Below are positions 11,704 to 22,858 of a DNA stretch of 64,000 bases, piece after piece. The notes under the pieces were generated by a model, which had not been told where the DNA came from, did no database searches, and saw only the letters and a program-made list of their open reading frames with translations. Each line of letters begins with the position of its first letter. Within the stretch, counting starts at the first letter, position 1. The DNA is from Polytrichum commune. Its lineage: Eukaryota; Streptophyta; Polytrichopsida; Polytrichales; Polytrichaceae. The DNA lies in the NCBI GenBank assembly GCA_950295325.1, contig OX485804.1, forward strand, positions 14,880,001 through 14,944,000, in the 5' to 3' direction. The position numbers and the translations under genes are program-made.

Positions 11704-12262
11704 GAAAGGGTCCTCGTCATTCTAAAATGGAACTAAAATTAGTGTTTTTTTGTATGTTTATTTCATAATAGTTTAGTTACTACCTTCTAATTCCACAAGT
11801 ATTTATACACATTCAAACTAATTAACGGTGATTCAATGTGATTAATTATAATTAATCCTAATTAAATCAGAAAGTATGCTTACCAAATTAATTAAGCCTA
11901 ATTATGTAAAATACACTTACTAAAATTAATCATGATTGAATTCAGATATGAGGAATGATGTGCTTAGTTACACTTGTTTAGGCTTCATTACCCCATATAG
12001 GCTAAATGCACTTACTTGCACTTAATCGGGCTTAATATGTTTGAATGTGTATGAATACTTGTAGGAACCTAGGCCTAGCACTCAATTACCTTCTTATATG
12101 GTTATTTACACTTAACTACATTCAATCACACTTAATCAGTTTAAATGTGTATCAATACTTAGTGAAAGTATAATTAAGGTATTAACTAAACTATTATAAA
12201 ATATACATACTAAAATTAAAACACTAATCTAAGTTCCATTTTAGAATGACCAAGACCCTTTC
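11704..12262. mobile_element. 559-bp inverted-repeat element (MITE)
   Basis: Long terminal inverted repeats begin GAAAGGGTC and continue with CATTCTAAAATGGAACT, matched on the right by AGTTCCATTTTAGAATG and GACCCTTTC. The similarity continues inward for roughly 100 bp. A 3-bp direct repeat AAT flanks it (11701-11703 and 12263-12265). The interior is AT-rich with repeated TTAAT-type blocks and no coding. A 3-bp duplication would fit PIF/Harbinger or CACTA, but the terminus is not diagnostic. Confidence 0.7.
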
Positions 12263-12265
12263 AAT

Positions 12266-12968
12266 GGTAAGTCATAAAAACTATAATCACAATGCTAATG
12301 AGGATTTTGTAATATTTATGACTTTCAAGTTAATTACATGCTTTATTGACAGTGTCACTTTGAAAATGAAATCCCAGTCAATTGCTTATTTAAGCAATGG
12401 AAGTGAACATATATATTGGATTTTGGACCTTGACAATGTAGTGTACTCAATATGGGATTTGTTAGGCAAATTTTTTCGGGCGGGTCCCGAAAATCTTGAT
12501 TTCTTTCCGGGGGCTCCCCTACCAGTATCTACCTCCCAAAAAAAGCTCATAGGAAAGGTTAAACATCCCCCATGCAATGTGTATTTTTTACAAAGTCTTT
12601 GACATTTGACACACAAAAACTTGCACAAAAATAAATTGACACGCACAAATTAGATTTTGAATTGTAGTGTGACTTGTAAAGAAAAAAACCACATGTTGAT
12701 TGACACTTTATAAATTGAAATGACTTGAACTACTAAACATATGACATTAACGTGACATTTTATAAGAAAATGTCAATGTTAATTGACATTCATTTTGGTT
12801 TTTGAAAACGTCACATGACACTTTGGATTTGAAGTTGAACGTCAAATAAAATTGTCAAACATACACACTGCCCCCGTGATCTAGTTGACATAGTATGTTT
12901 GTCTTGAGACATTTGCACAGGGAAAAATAAGAGATTCAAGAACTTGAAGAAAATTGTGTCAGTATGCA
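12266..12968. other. No gene seen
   Basis: A 118-codon frame at 12246-12602 starts inside the preceding element's terminal repeat and has no recognisable domain. From about 12600 to 12870 the motif TGACA/TGTCA recurs often, including the pair GACATTTTATAAG / AAAATGTCAATG, which suggests a decayed inverted-repeat element. A short GC-rich island lies at about 12475-12530. Confidence 0.35.
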
Positions 12969-14480
12969 TCAGACGAATGAACTAGATGTACGAAGAGTTG
13001 AACAGTTTGCGATCTATATATTGCAACACTGACCACTCTAGATTCTTTGTCGTATTTTATTTCAAAGCTCCGAACTTGCAACTAGCACTCCGTATCTTTT
13101 ACACCTACTCGATAGAGACTTTGTTGGGTGTTAGTCTCAATCCTGTGCTTCTGTGTTGTGTGCTAGAGATCCTTGTGGTCAGCCTCTTTGGACCTAGTTC
13201 ATGAAGTTCGCCTGTCTGGGGACATCTTGACACAACAATAACGACTTTGAGAACTTGAGGTTAGTTGCAATTGTATCTGCATACATCAGATGAACACTGT
13301 AGGTACTTTGTCATATTTGCAATGTCAGAGCTCCGAACTTGCAAGCAGCACTCAGTATCTTTTGCACCTACACAAAAGAGAATTCGTTGTGTGTTAGTCT
13401 CTCAGTCCTAAAGATTCCGAGTCTTGTGGTCCGTCTCTTGGACTTAGTTTATGTAGTACGCCTGTCTGGGGAAATATTTATCGAGAATAAAAGCTTTGAG
13501 AACTTGGGTTGGTTGTATCTGTATCCATCAGATGTACAAAGAAGTTGTGATCTACATGTTGCAACAGTTGCAACATTGACCACTGTGGTTCATCATTGTC
13601 ATGTCTGCAAAGATTAGAGATCCGACCTTGTAAGCAACAGTCAATATCTGTTGCACCTACTCAAAAGAAATTTTGTTGGGTGGTGGTTGCTTAATCTTGC
13701 GCTCCTGTGTTTTGTACCAGGGATCCTTGTGATTTAGTTTGAAAGTATGCCTGTCTGGAGACATCGTTTCACAAGAATAACAGCTTTGAGTATCAGTACT
13801 ATGCATCAGATAAATGAATCAGATGTATAAAAGACAGTTGCAACGTTGACCACAGTGGTTACTTTGTCATGTTTGCAAAGATTAGAGCTCTGAACTTACA
13901 AGCCACACTCAATTTCTTTTCCACCTACTCGAAGAGAAAAACTCTTGGTGTTGGTTGCTCAACCCTGTGCGTCTATGTTTTGCACCAGAGACCTTGGTGA
14001 CCTAGTTGTATAGTATAGTTGTAAGTGAATTAGATGTACGAAGAGTTTGTGATCTACCTCTTGCAACAGTGGCAACATTGAGCACCGTGGTTCATCTTTG
14101 TCATATTTGTACAATATGAGAGCTCCGAAATTGCAGTCAATATCTACAGTTGCATCTACTCAAACGGAAAATCTGTTGACTACTGGTGGCTCGACATTGT
14201 ACTTCTTGTGGTCAGTAACAGAGAAGCTTGTGACTCTTGGTCAACCTCTTTGTAACCTAGCTTTTGTAGTTTTCCTCATTGGGGACATTTTATCACAAAA
14301 GAAAACAGCATTGAGAACTCGAGGTTAGTGGTTCATCTTCGTCATAATTGCAATACTAGAGCTCCGAACTTGCCAGCAGCAGTTCATAAATGTTGCACCC
14401 ACTCAAAGAGAGAGATTTGTTGAGTATTGGTGGCTAAATCTTGTGCTTTCGTGTTTTGAACCAGAGATTCTTGTGTTAAA
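12969..14480. repeat. Degenerate 234-288 bp tandem repeat upstream of the 14496 gene
   Basis: The anchor AGCTCCGAACTTGCAA, or a close variant, occurs at about 13065, 13329, 13617, 13886, 14120 and 14359, giving six units. Each is followed by a block of the type CACTCAGTATCTTTTGCACC, a TACTCRAARRGARA stretch, GTTGGTGTTAGTCTC, and a block such as CCTTGTGGTC. Several units also contain CGCCTGTCTGGGGACAT. Units are strongly diverged. The last unit runs up to the start codon at 14496, so the gene's leader or promoter lies within it. Confidence 0.8.
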
Positions 14481-14495
14481 CTTTGAAGCAGAGCC

Positions 14496-15959
14496 ATGTC
14501 AAAGGGGGGGGAAAGTCGTCCTACGGAGCTGCAGAAGATAAGTGATCCCAACTTTGTACTCAAAGTGGCAGTAGGACCTCCGTTAGCAACTCTGGTTCCA
14601 CAGGCACCAGGATCTGGTCTCACTTTAGGAGGCCAATTCTGCTATAAGGAGACAAGGTTCATTTGGAAGACAGCCCTTACTAGCGCAGATGACAATCGAA
14701 TATTCGATGCCACTGGGCGGTTGATGGCTGTGTCGTATCATTACGGCAAAAATCCTTACGAAAGCTTAGACGCACTGGGGATCCCAACTGGAGAATGGGA
14801 CTCGGTCTGCTACATTGGTGGGTACAATGGCATGCCCGACTTGAAAGTGCGGCCAAAAACAATTTCGCGCCACGGGCGTCAGTACATTCGCGACGCGAGT
14901 GGGGAGATCACATTTTGCAACGTTGCTGAACAGTCCCGGCTCCAATCCATAAACTTTGCGGTTTTTGCAGGCGAGGAGGAGGAAAAACCCGTGTACACGA
15001 TTCTCGTTGACATGGCCGGCCGAATGATGCAGGTGACGAATGACCGGGACGAGTGGATCGCGCTTCTCGAGAAATCCGTGAAAATGATGCTCCTCAATGC
15101 CTCCTTGGGGGTGGGCTCGGAGTTTACAGTCGACATCGCTCCGGGCGTGGATTGGACGGCCATCTTGGCCATTGTGATCGGGTTGCATCAAGTGGGGAAG
15201 AATATTTTCAAAGATGGGTTCAGCAACTTTTTGGTTCAGCCGCTCCAGGATGAGCTTATGGGATACGCGGAAGACGCGGTCGCACAAGCAATTCAAGGAG
15301 ACAATGGCAGAAATGATGGTGGAAATGCTGATGGTGATTTTGGAGGCGATTATGGTGGTGATGAGGCCGCGCAAGAATTTAAAGGAGAGGATGGTGGAGA
15401 TGGTGGTGGCGATGGCGGCGGTGATGGTGGTGGTGATGTTGAAGGTGAGGCCGCGCAAGAATTTAAAGGAGAGGATGGTGGAGATGGTGGTGGCGATGGC
15501 GGCGGTGATGGTGGTGATGTTGAAGGTGAGGCCGCGCAAGAATTTCAAGGAGGGGATGGTGGAGATGGTGGTGGCGATGGCGGTGGTGATGTTGAAGGTG
15601 AGGCCGCGCAAGAATTTCAAGGAGGGGATGGTGGAGATGGTGGTGGCGATGGCGGCGATGATGGTGGTGGTGATGTTGGAGGTGAGGCCGCGCAAGAATT
15701 TCAAGGAGGGGATGGTGGAGATGGTGGTGGCGATGGCGGCGGTGATGTTGAAGGTGAGGCCGCGCAAGAATTTCAAGGAGGGGATGGTGGAGATGGTGGT
15801 GGTGATGTTGAAGGTGAGGCCGCACAAGAATTTGAAGGAGGGGATGGTGGAGATGGTGGTGGCGATGGCGGCGGTGATGGTGATGAAGATGAAGATGAAG
15901 ATGAAGGCGGCGGTTATGTCTGCAAAATCATTGATCTCATTGGAGAGTTGTTCCACTAA
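14496..15959 (+). CDS. LURP-one/tubby-C-terminal-like protein with a Gly/Asp repeat tail
   Basis: A 487-codon single-exon frame. Residues about 45-255 look like a LURP-one-related, tubby-C-terminal-like (phospholipid scramblase-like) domain: DNRIFDATGRLMAVSYHYG near residue 66, VDMAGRMMQVTNDRDEW near 170, and the C-terminal hydrophobic helix TVDIAPGVDWTAILAIVIGL at about 209-228, the pattern that closes this fold. This assignment is from memory of the family pattern and is tentative. Residues 290 to about 465 are seven tandem units starting EAAQEF, followed by Gly/Asp runs, then an acidic DEDEDE stretch and a short hydrophobic end (IIDLIGELFH). The start ATG is followed within three codons by eight G in a row. 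The 5' two thirds keep many CpG sites, unlike the flanks, which supports a real and probably lightly methylated gene. The function is unknown; LURP-one relatives are linked to membrane or defence roles. Confidence 0.75.
   Translation: MSKGGESRPTELQKISDPNFVLKVAVGPPLATLVPQAPGSGLTLGGQFCYKETRFIWKTALTSADDNRIFDATGRLMAVSYHYGKNPYESLDALGIPTGEWDSVCYIGGYNGMPDLKVRPKTISRHGRQYIRDASGEITFCNVAEQSRLQSINFAVFAGEEEEKPVYTILVDMAGRMMQVTNDRDEWIALLEKSVKMMLLNASLGVGSEFTVDIAPGVDWTAILAIVIGLHQVGKNIFKDGFSNFLVQPLQDELMGYAEDAVAQAIQGDNGRNDGGNADGDFGGDYGGDEAAQEFKGEDGGDGGGDGGGDGGGDVEGEAAQEFKGEDGGDGGGDGGGDGGDVEGEAAQEFQGGDGGDGGGDGGGDVEGEAAQEFQGGDGGDGGGDGGDDGGGDVGGEAAQEFQGGDGGDGGGDGGGDVEGEAAQEFQGGDGGDGGGDVEGEAAQEFEGGDGGDGGGDGGGDGDEDEDEDEGGGYVCKIIDLIGELFH
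15363..15886 (+). repeat. Coding minisatellite (seven units of 60-84 bp)
   Basis: Seven in-frame units start GAGGCCGC(G/A)CAAGAATTT. They encode EAAQEF followed by K, Q or E and then GGDGGGD-type runs. Unit lengths are 28, 27, 24, 28, 24, 20 and about 24 residues. Every unit is a multiple of 3 bp, so the array expands and contracts without breaking the frame. Units 3-6 are nearly identical, which suggests recent amplification. Confidence 0.9.
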
Positions 15960-17680
15960 ATTTTTGTGGTTTATCCAAACCTCTTTCCCTCTTGTGTTGG
16001 GCTTAAGCAAATGGGTTAACGATTCTTATCAAATGGTGAAGCAAAGTTTTGTGAGTAATTCAATAGTCACAAAAGAAGGCTTCCATAATCTTTTGTATAT
16101 GTTTTCCTCAAACATGTACCGGTTTTAGTAGTTTCTACTAATTACCTTTTAAAATCCAGAGGTCTTTAAAATTCTAAGAATTCTAAGTCTAAGATTTTGT
16201 TTAACTGAAGATCAGGAGTCTTGATTCATACTGGCTAGTTCCTCGAGCGTTCCCAATGTTCATGAGTCAATCATATGTTCCCATGGCCTTTAAGTTCACT
16301 TTCAATGTTCCTTTGGCCTTTAGTTCCCTTCAGTGGTCCTTTTGGCCTTCAGTCTCCCGCGACCGCTCCTTCATCATCATCTTCTCCTTAGTGTTCATCA
16401 TGGTCTTTGATTCTCATTACAATCATCTTCATGTTGGTCATGTTCATGCTAGCTTCTATGGTCCATTGTGTGATAGCTACAAATACATCCAAGATATTAT
16501 ATAATATAATGAGAACATTTCGCAAAGACAAAAACAAATGAAGCCTACTACCATCGATTACAAGACAAACCTCTGATCAAATGTTGATTTTTATCATAAG
16601 AATGCAAATCATTGGTGTTTGAAACCAAATTAGACACCAAACATTTAATGTCATAGACTACCATTTCAAAACTTTAGAGTGAACACTATATTAAATTCCT
16701 ACTTAGGTTCTACAACATTGACAAGCTCAAGTAGTCACATGACTTCATTGTATGTATATGCTGAAACGTGGTTTCATTTGTCATTGTCATAGTCCACCTT
16801 GGGAGTGAGTGGTGAGTGATGAGAGATAACTTGTGAGTAGTGAGGTTGGCAAAATATTTGGACACGCACCCACTAGTATCCTATAATCATGGTATTATTT
16901 CATATATGGTAACATCTTAAATTATAATAATATGAGTGGGAAATTCACACAAAGCGTAATCAACCTAATGAATGCCTTAATTTACTCTCAAAATAAAAAA
17001 TCACAAGCTTGGCATGAGAGTTTGGGGATGATGTTTTACATTGTCATTAGATTCAACATTCAATATCTTTGAGAACATATGCAAACACATTCCCAGTATC
17101 AAGCATGGTCTAGATTATAATTCTAGAATTCATGTAGTTTTGAGGAATGAATTGATGGAGGCATTGTGGAGAATTTGGGACCTAAGTTTTTGGACATAGA
17201 TGGAAGTATAAGAGGAAATCACTCCCCAGGGGGTGGACTCTTTATTGGAGACCTAAATGAGGTGCGTGGATCACTATGAATTTAAACCCCTATATACCAA
17301 GAAATTTCTAGAAAAAAACAAATGTATATGTACTACCCGGGGGGTGGAATCTTCATTGGAAACCTAAATAATGGGTGCGGGTCACTATGAAATTAAACCC
17401 CCTATATACGAGAAGATTATTGAGAAAAACAAATGGAAGCATACTAATGACATGCTAGAAAATGGACTCATGTGTTTATATTGAACCTCTCAATTCAATT
17501 CAATGTGATAATTTCCTCATATATATATATATGAATTTGATTATACCTTTATCACATGTAAAATCTATGTAAATTTCTAATGAGAAAATCATTGAACACT
17601 TTTTCTTCACTCAAAGCATGTACTTCAATGATTGCATCAAACAAACAAAGACAAGAGCACAATAACAATCTAGATAGAAA
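15960..17680. other. No gene seen; small duplication at 17222-17440
   Basis: The 3' flank of the 14496 gene shows no clear AATAAA signal. Farther on, about 17222-17325 and 17335-17440 are an imperfect direct duplication sharing GGGGGTGGA, CTAAATRA and TTTAAACCCC / TTAAACCCCC blocks. A (TA)n run lies near 17519-17531. No coding is recognised. Confidence 0.5.
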
Positions 17681-18090
17681 CACGGGGAGGTCACTCCATT
17701 GTCAAGTTGAGAACCACGTGCGAACAAAAAAAATCTACTTTTTCTAAGTTGCATCAACAAAATGGGTCAAAATTTTATCAAAAAGAATTCATGAGTACAT
17801 ATACATGGTATTTATTACATAGTAAAAATTGATAACCAAAATTGATAATTTGTTTTTTCTAGAAAACATACCGTTTCTAACTAGAATGACGCAGAATTGA
17901 ACTAAAAACATTACTAGAAAAAAGGAGACGACTAAAAATTTCAAAAAAATATACAAAAGATATAATCAATGGATATGTATATATAGAAAAATAATCATAA
18001 TTTTTAAAATTATATATGGCATATAATATAGGGGTAGCAAACTTTGTTCGCACGTGGTTTTCAACTTGACAGTGGAGTGACCTCCCCGTG
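17681..18090. mobile_element. hAT-like MITE, copy 1 (410 bp)
   Basis: Terminal inverted repeats of about 48 bp begin CACGGGGAGGTCACTCCATT and include CCACGTGCGAACAAA. The right end is the inverse, ending CTCCCCGTG. A perfect 8-bp target duplication, GATAGAAA, flanks it (17673-17680 and 18091-18098), which fits the hAT superfamily. No coding. A second copy, inverted, lies at 58545-58952 with a different 8-bp duplication. Confidence 0.9.
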
Positions 18091-18098
18091 GATAGAAA

Positions 18099-19582
18099 GA
18101 CTCAGAGCAGCCCATGAGCATTCCAAGATCGTCTAACTTGTCCTAGAACCTAAAACATAGTATTTCTGAAAACGTCACATTCACATGTGATTTTATTTTT
18201 TTCAAGGGCAACTCAATGTCTAAACATGTGAAGTGCACTTCAACTTCGGAAAATTTTGCATTTTGAAACTAATTTTGTATGGGCACCTATGGTAGCATGC
18301 GTTTTTCTCTCCTTAGCCGATTGCAGACCCCGGTCCAGCTGCCTTACCCCTGGAGTAAACTCCCAGTCAAATGAAGAACAACTCCTGATGAGACTGGATC
18401 CTCAGCCTCCAGCTCAGGTCGAGCCTAGATGCCACCTCAGTTCATTCCTTCGGCACTGCTATTGACTCATTGGCCATGCAACCTCTCGCGGACTCATTCT
18501 CCTCCCTCCTACCGATTGAATCCACCTTGCCATTGGCGATGCATTCGCCCAACTTATAGGAAATTCCCATGTTTTCCCTTTCATGTTACGATCTGAAATG
18601 CAACCATCTGCCCCCCAGATTTCTACCAGTCTTGCTAGGGCGAGAGACCCTCAAATTCCCAGCCTGAACTTGCTCAGTTTGGTGGCCTATCGGAGAAACT
18701 CTCTGCCCACCACCACCTCATTCTCCTGATATTTAGATTATCACCCATCCATCAACTTGTTGCCAATTACCAATATGTATTCCATGTGGGCAGTGTTCGA
18801 GTCGAAAGTGAGGCTTCATCCCTCTGCCGCACCTCCTAAGCTCATCAGAGCCTTCAGCCACTTGCCGGATCCATTGAACATAGGAGCATCATCAAGCAAA
18901 CAATATTTTTCACTTACCTCACCCCTGATCAAATTTACTCTTTGCTTCACTTTTGGTTGTTTGCCAACCAGTCACCACCCTGCATTGGCTCTCGACCGTT
19001 TGCCCAGATTCCCAGCCGTCGCCCTTTAAGCAGTGAAAGTCTAAAGCCGATTATCGGTGTTTTCTCCCCCTGCTCGCAACATCACCAAAGCTGCCATACA
19101 TTTAGCTCCTCCTTCAGCATCGCCATTCAGCAGGATTCACAATTGCCTTACCCAAACGGCATTTGGCCAGCGCCTCCTCCAGGAGCCAAACCGGGAGAAA
19201 GAGACTACGAGAGCGGTTGTTGAGCTTCATGGGACCCCCTGTGTCGGCATCTAGAAATCCCGAATATGCCTTATTCCTCTAGAAGCCTTCCTCAACCGAA
19301 AAACGATCTCAACTAAGACCCCCTCTAAAACGAACAATAAATTTGGCCATTGCCCAATTGGCCTGAAGCATTTAATCGAGCTCTAAATAAAATTCAATTT
19401 AACTTATTTTTTGGTATTTTTCTTTTAATCATTTCAAGACTAAGAACACTTAATCAGGTCCAATCTAAACTTTGAAGTTTCTACTCTTTTTTAATATTTC
19501 TAACTAACTCAAACCAATGCTAACTCTAAGATTTTAGCATCCCTAAGGTTAACTTAAAAAATGTGGGCACATAATTGGGCTC
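18099..19582 (-). mobile_element. Probable LTR remnant abutting the Gypsy internal region
   Basis: At 19582, read on the minus strand, TGTGAGCCCAATTATGTGCCCACATT matches the 5' end of the long-LTR family seen elsewhere in the window (4-bp blocks TGTGAGCCC and CCCACATT are conserved). It directly follows the end of the Gypsy coding. The left boundary is not visible: no CTCACA-type end is found, and the C-rich stretch 18270-19250 has no recognisable gene. It may be the truncated 3' LTR of the Gypsy element. Confidence 0.45.
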
Positions 19583-19644
19583 ACATAACTGGCGACCAAT
19601 AGGGGATGGATCCAAAATCTCTTGCTTGCAGGTAAATTATCGCA

Positions 19645-20640
19645 TCAAACTCTGTACTCCTTGCACCGTCTGTCAGATGTGCGAGTTGGAAAGTTTTCTC
19701 CATTCCATGTCTCCAATTGAATTGAGTTGTTTGGGAATGTCTCACGTATGAAATATGAACCCAACCATACAACATCAAACTTACTTAGGAAGTCCAACTT
19801 CCCTGCATCTTGGAGTAACACCATCATACCCGGCCTCAAGGTACGAATCTTATGTTTTTTATCGAATGTGATCTTCCTGCACCTCTAGATGGCCTCAATA
19901 TGTTGAGCGCCCATTCTTCTACTCTCATCAAGTACCTCAAGTGTTGTCAATCTATTCTTAAGAGATTGACTATCTGTGAGTCGAGAGTCAACTGCTATCC
20001 GCAATGACTTAACCTCAAATTCAATTGGAAGAATAGCCTCAATTCCGTACACTAGTAAGAATTGAGTGGCTTGAGTAGTCACTTTAAATGTGGTCCGGTA
20101 AGCCCATAAAGCAGCTGTTAACTTGAAATCCCAATCTTTCTTGGAATCATGAATTGTCTTGCGAAGTATACTTACCAATGTTCCATTGATTCGCTCCGTT
20201 TGGCCATTTATCTGTGGATGATAAGAAGTTGTCTTGCGATGGTCAATTTATAACCTATTCGTCATCTCTTGAATTAAATAATTCAAGAAATAAGTCCCTC
20301 TATCACTAACCAAGATCCTGGGACACCCAAATCGCGAGATGATATTTTCATACATAAACAAGGCGACATTCGCGGTGGTGTCTATTTTACTGCTTTAGCT
20401 TCTACCTATTTGGTCAAATACTCGGTGGTCATAACAATATATGTCATCATTTTTAAAGAATGAGGGTGGACCTCTCCCACATAATTTATTCCCCACTTAT
20501 CAAAAGGAATCAAAGATAAGAATACATGCAATGATAACTCCATGCGGAAATTATTTAACGCATACCTCTGGCAGGCATCACATTTCTTGACATAATTATG
20601 TACATCTTTAAACAAAGTGGACCAAAAATGACCCGTTCTA
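19645..20640 (-). pseudogene. Gypsy integrase, broken
   Basis: Minus-strand pieces: a zinc-binding end (KKCDACQRY at about 20575-20590), then the core region with PFDKWGINYVG, and the downstream piece MVSILRKTIHDSKKDW followed by AALWAYRTTFK and PFLLVYG-like residues (19885-20178). The C-terminal part contains RPGMMVLLQDAGKLDF and KEYRV (19645-19839), typical of the Gypsy integrase/pol end. Several frameshifts separate the pieces, so it cannot give a working enzyme. An about 390-bp part (20130-20521) is duplicated at 26207-26598. Confidence 0.8.
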
Positions 20641-20888
20641 AGTATCTTTTGTCCTATGAGTTATCCTGAGAAATGTCCACCACACGCACTATCATGGCAT
20701 GCGGTTAAAATCGATGGCACTTCTACTTCAAATACACAACGCCATAGCAACCCATCTGCATCTCTTCTAAACAATTTGTGTTCTATCAATGCATAGTATC
20801 TACTATTGATTCACAACTTGCTACTAGTTTCATTTGTCCAATCTTCTGCTAGTTGTTGAGTGGTCAAGAATTTGACTATGCCCGAGTA

Positions 20889-21499
20889 TCACTCTGCTTG
20901 AGCAGTCACGACAAAAATATTGTCATCTCTCAGCCTATCATCAATGGAACTAGAGCCAACCTCCTCCGATAACCTGGATAAACGGTCCACTTGCAAATGC
21001 ATCCGACCCAGCTTGTACTTCACCATATAATCAAACTCCTCCAACAGTAAAACCCACCTAGCTAATTTTCCACTCAACTCTGATTTATTGACCAAGAATT
21101 TAATCGCTATGTGGTCTACAAAGAATACCACTGGGTTACATCTCAAGTAGTGGCGGAATTTCTTAACAAAGAACATCATGGCTAAACACTCTCTTTTGGT
21201 AGTCGAATAATTCCTCTCAGTAGGGGTCAACTGTCGGCTTCCATAAGCCAAGGGTTGGTTTTTTCTTTATCTCCCGTTAACTGATACAACGCACTACCCA
21301 CTGTCACCGAGCTAACATCACAAAATACATGAAATGGCTTATCCCAGTCCGGAGGTCTCAATACCGTATAGGTACTCAGCTTAGACATCAATTCCTCAAA
21401 TGCATGTTGACATGCCTCGGTCCATTCAAACTTACAGTCTTCTCTAAACAGTTGTGTGATAGGCACTGCAATCTTTGTATAATCCGGAATCAACTCTTT
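20889..21499 (-). pseudogene. Gypsy reverse transcriptase end and RNase H, broken
   Basis: The minus strand reads YKELIPDYTKIAVPITQLFR, the RT connection, then FEWTEACQHAFEELMSKL, PFHVFCDVSS (RNase H first Asp region) and, after a frameshift near 21240, SRQLTPTERNYSTTKRECLA with FVDHIAIKFL (HIALKYL-like box). The order and spacing match Gypsy pol. The upstream part of RT lies beyond the CACTA insertion at 21503-22855. Confidence 0.8.
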
Positions 21500-21789
21500 A
21501 TACACTACAAGGAAATGGGTGTATAATTGACAAAAATGTGACACTAAAATGTCCGAAGTGACAAAATCAGCTCAAAGCTATGAATTTTTGTCAATTCGGA
21601 CATTATTCAAAATTTGTGTCAATTTTCTGTCATCAGATTTATATATTTCACGTTTAACTTATTCCCTTCACCTGAGCATGTGTCTCATATTTATTAACAA
21701 CAAAAGGTGTTACAAAAGGTTTTTAAGTATTGTAATTACTAGTATAAGTAATTAATATAAATAATGTATTTACTATAATTAATGTAATA

Positions 21790-22190
21790 ACTAATTTAAT
21801 GAATTAATGTAAATACTGAAATTACCAATTTAAGTAAATACTGAAATTACCCTTTTGAGTAAATACTGAAATTACCAATTTAAGTAAATGGGGAAATTAC
21901 CAATTTAAGTAAATACTGAAATTTTATAATTTAAGTAAATATTGAAATCTGCTAATTTAGGTAAATACTGAAATTTTATAATTTAAGTAAATATTGAAAT
22001 CTGCTAATTTAGGTAAATACTGAAATTTGCTAATTTAAGTAAATAATGAAATTTTCTAATTTAAGTAAATATTGGAATTTGCTAATTTAGGTAAATACTG
22101 AAATTTGCTAATTTAAGTAAATATTGAAATTTTCTAATTTAGGTAAATACTGAAATTTGCTATTTTCAGTAAAATACTGAAATTATTGTA
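21790..22190. repeat. Minisatellite in CACTA copy A
   Basis: About thirteen units of roughly 29 bp based on AAGTAAATACTGAAATTTGC followed by TAATTT. Copy B has about half as many units, which accounts for most of the 154-bp length difference between the two CACTA copies. Confidence 0.85.
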
Positions 22191-22409
22191 ATTAATGTAG
22201 TTAAAATAATTACAATAATTACTGTAATAATGTTTAGGAGTATTTTTGTAAATTGTTTTTAATACAAATACAATACGTACTAATTAAAAACAGTAAATAT
22301 ATTAATTCTATGCTTGTTTTTACTTTACTAATTAAAATATATATATACATAAGTTTATAAGTCTTATGGCTTCTTCATACAAAACTCTTACATACTTGGC
22401 CTATATCAT

Positions 22410-22610
22410 GTAATGAGCGGTGGCTTAGTAGCTAAGGCCTTCACACTATAGCCAAGAGGTTCAAGGTTCGATCCCCTTGACCCCTCACCCTTGGCTTCGC
22501 CTAGGGTAGGTAGGTTGCTTTGTCCATTAGCCTAGGTTAGGTGAGGTGGCCCTTCGCCCTTAGACCTATGTGAGTAGGCCCCGAATGCGAGGGTGGATTA
22601 CTAATTTAGG
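22410..22610 (+). mobile_element. tRNA-derived SINE-like sequence inside CACTA copy A
   Basis: An A-box-like TGGCTTAGTAGC at 22421-22432 is followed 32 bp later by a perfect B box, GGTTCGATCCC, at 22465-22475. This is the internal RNA polymerase III promoter layout. A non-tRNA body follows. It is present in both CACTA copies, so it entered before they spread. It is not a functional tRNA: the rest does not fold into a cloverleaf that I can see. Confidence 0.6.
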
Positions 22611-22858
22611 ATTTTTTACTAGTATAACTTGGACATTAAACCACATCACCATGGGTAAATGACGAGGTAAAGAGAATCCAACATGGCAAGGGGGCCGGAG
22701 TAAATGGAATCCTACGTGTATAATTGTCCCAGATGACAAAGAAATTGACAAAACTCTGTTAATTGTATGACCGAATCAAGGTGCCCTATATGATACCCAA
22801 ATTAACATAATTTCGTCACATTTTTGTCAAATAGGTCATATAAACTCTTGTAGTGATA

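Larger units (their letters stand above)
21503..22855 (+). mobile_element. Non-autonomous CACTA element, copy A
   Basis: Both ends carry the CACTA-type terminus CACTACAAG, continuing inside with ATTTGACAAAAATGTGAC-like blocks as inverted repeats. A 3-bp target duplication ATA flanks it (21500-21502 and 22856-22858), as expected for CACTA/En-Spm. The element is 1353 bp with no transposase. It holds an AT-rich minisatellite and a tRNA-like SINE. It interrupts Gypsy RT between the VFVDDF part and the YKELIPDYTK part. Copy B at 54194-55392 is inverted relative to this one. Confidence 0.92.

Noticed and set aside
14766..16010. 414-codon minus-strand frame rich in Ile/Thr
   Set aside because: It is the reverse of the Gly/Asp minisatellite and the domain-coding strand. 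It has no domain and its repeats simply mirror the GGTGGTGATGG array.
19583..19610. Primer-binding-like TGGCGACC next to the LTR end at 19582
   Set aside because: It would require the element to run on the plus strand, but the adjoining pol is on the minus strand, so it is taken as the end of pol by chance.
22415..22480. Functional tRNA gene
   Set aside because: A and B boxes are present, but no cloverleaf with an anticodon arm could be read, and the segment is embedded in two CACTA copies. It is called SINE-like.
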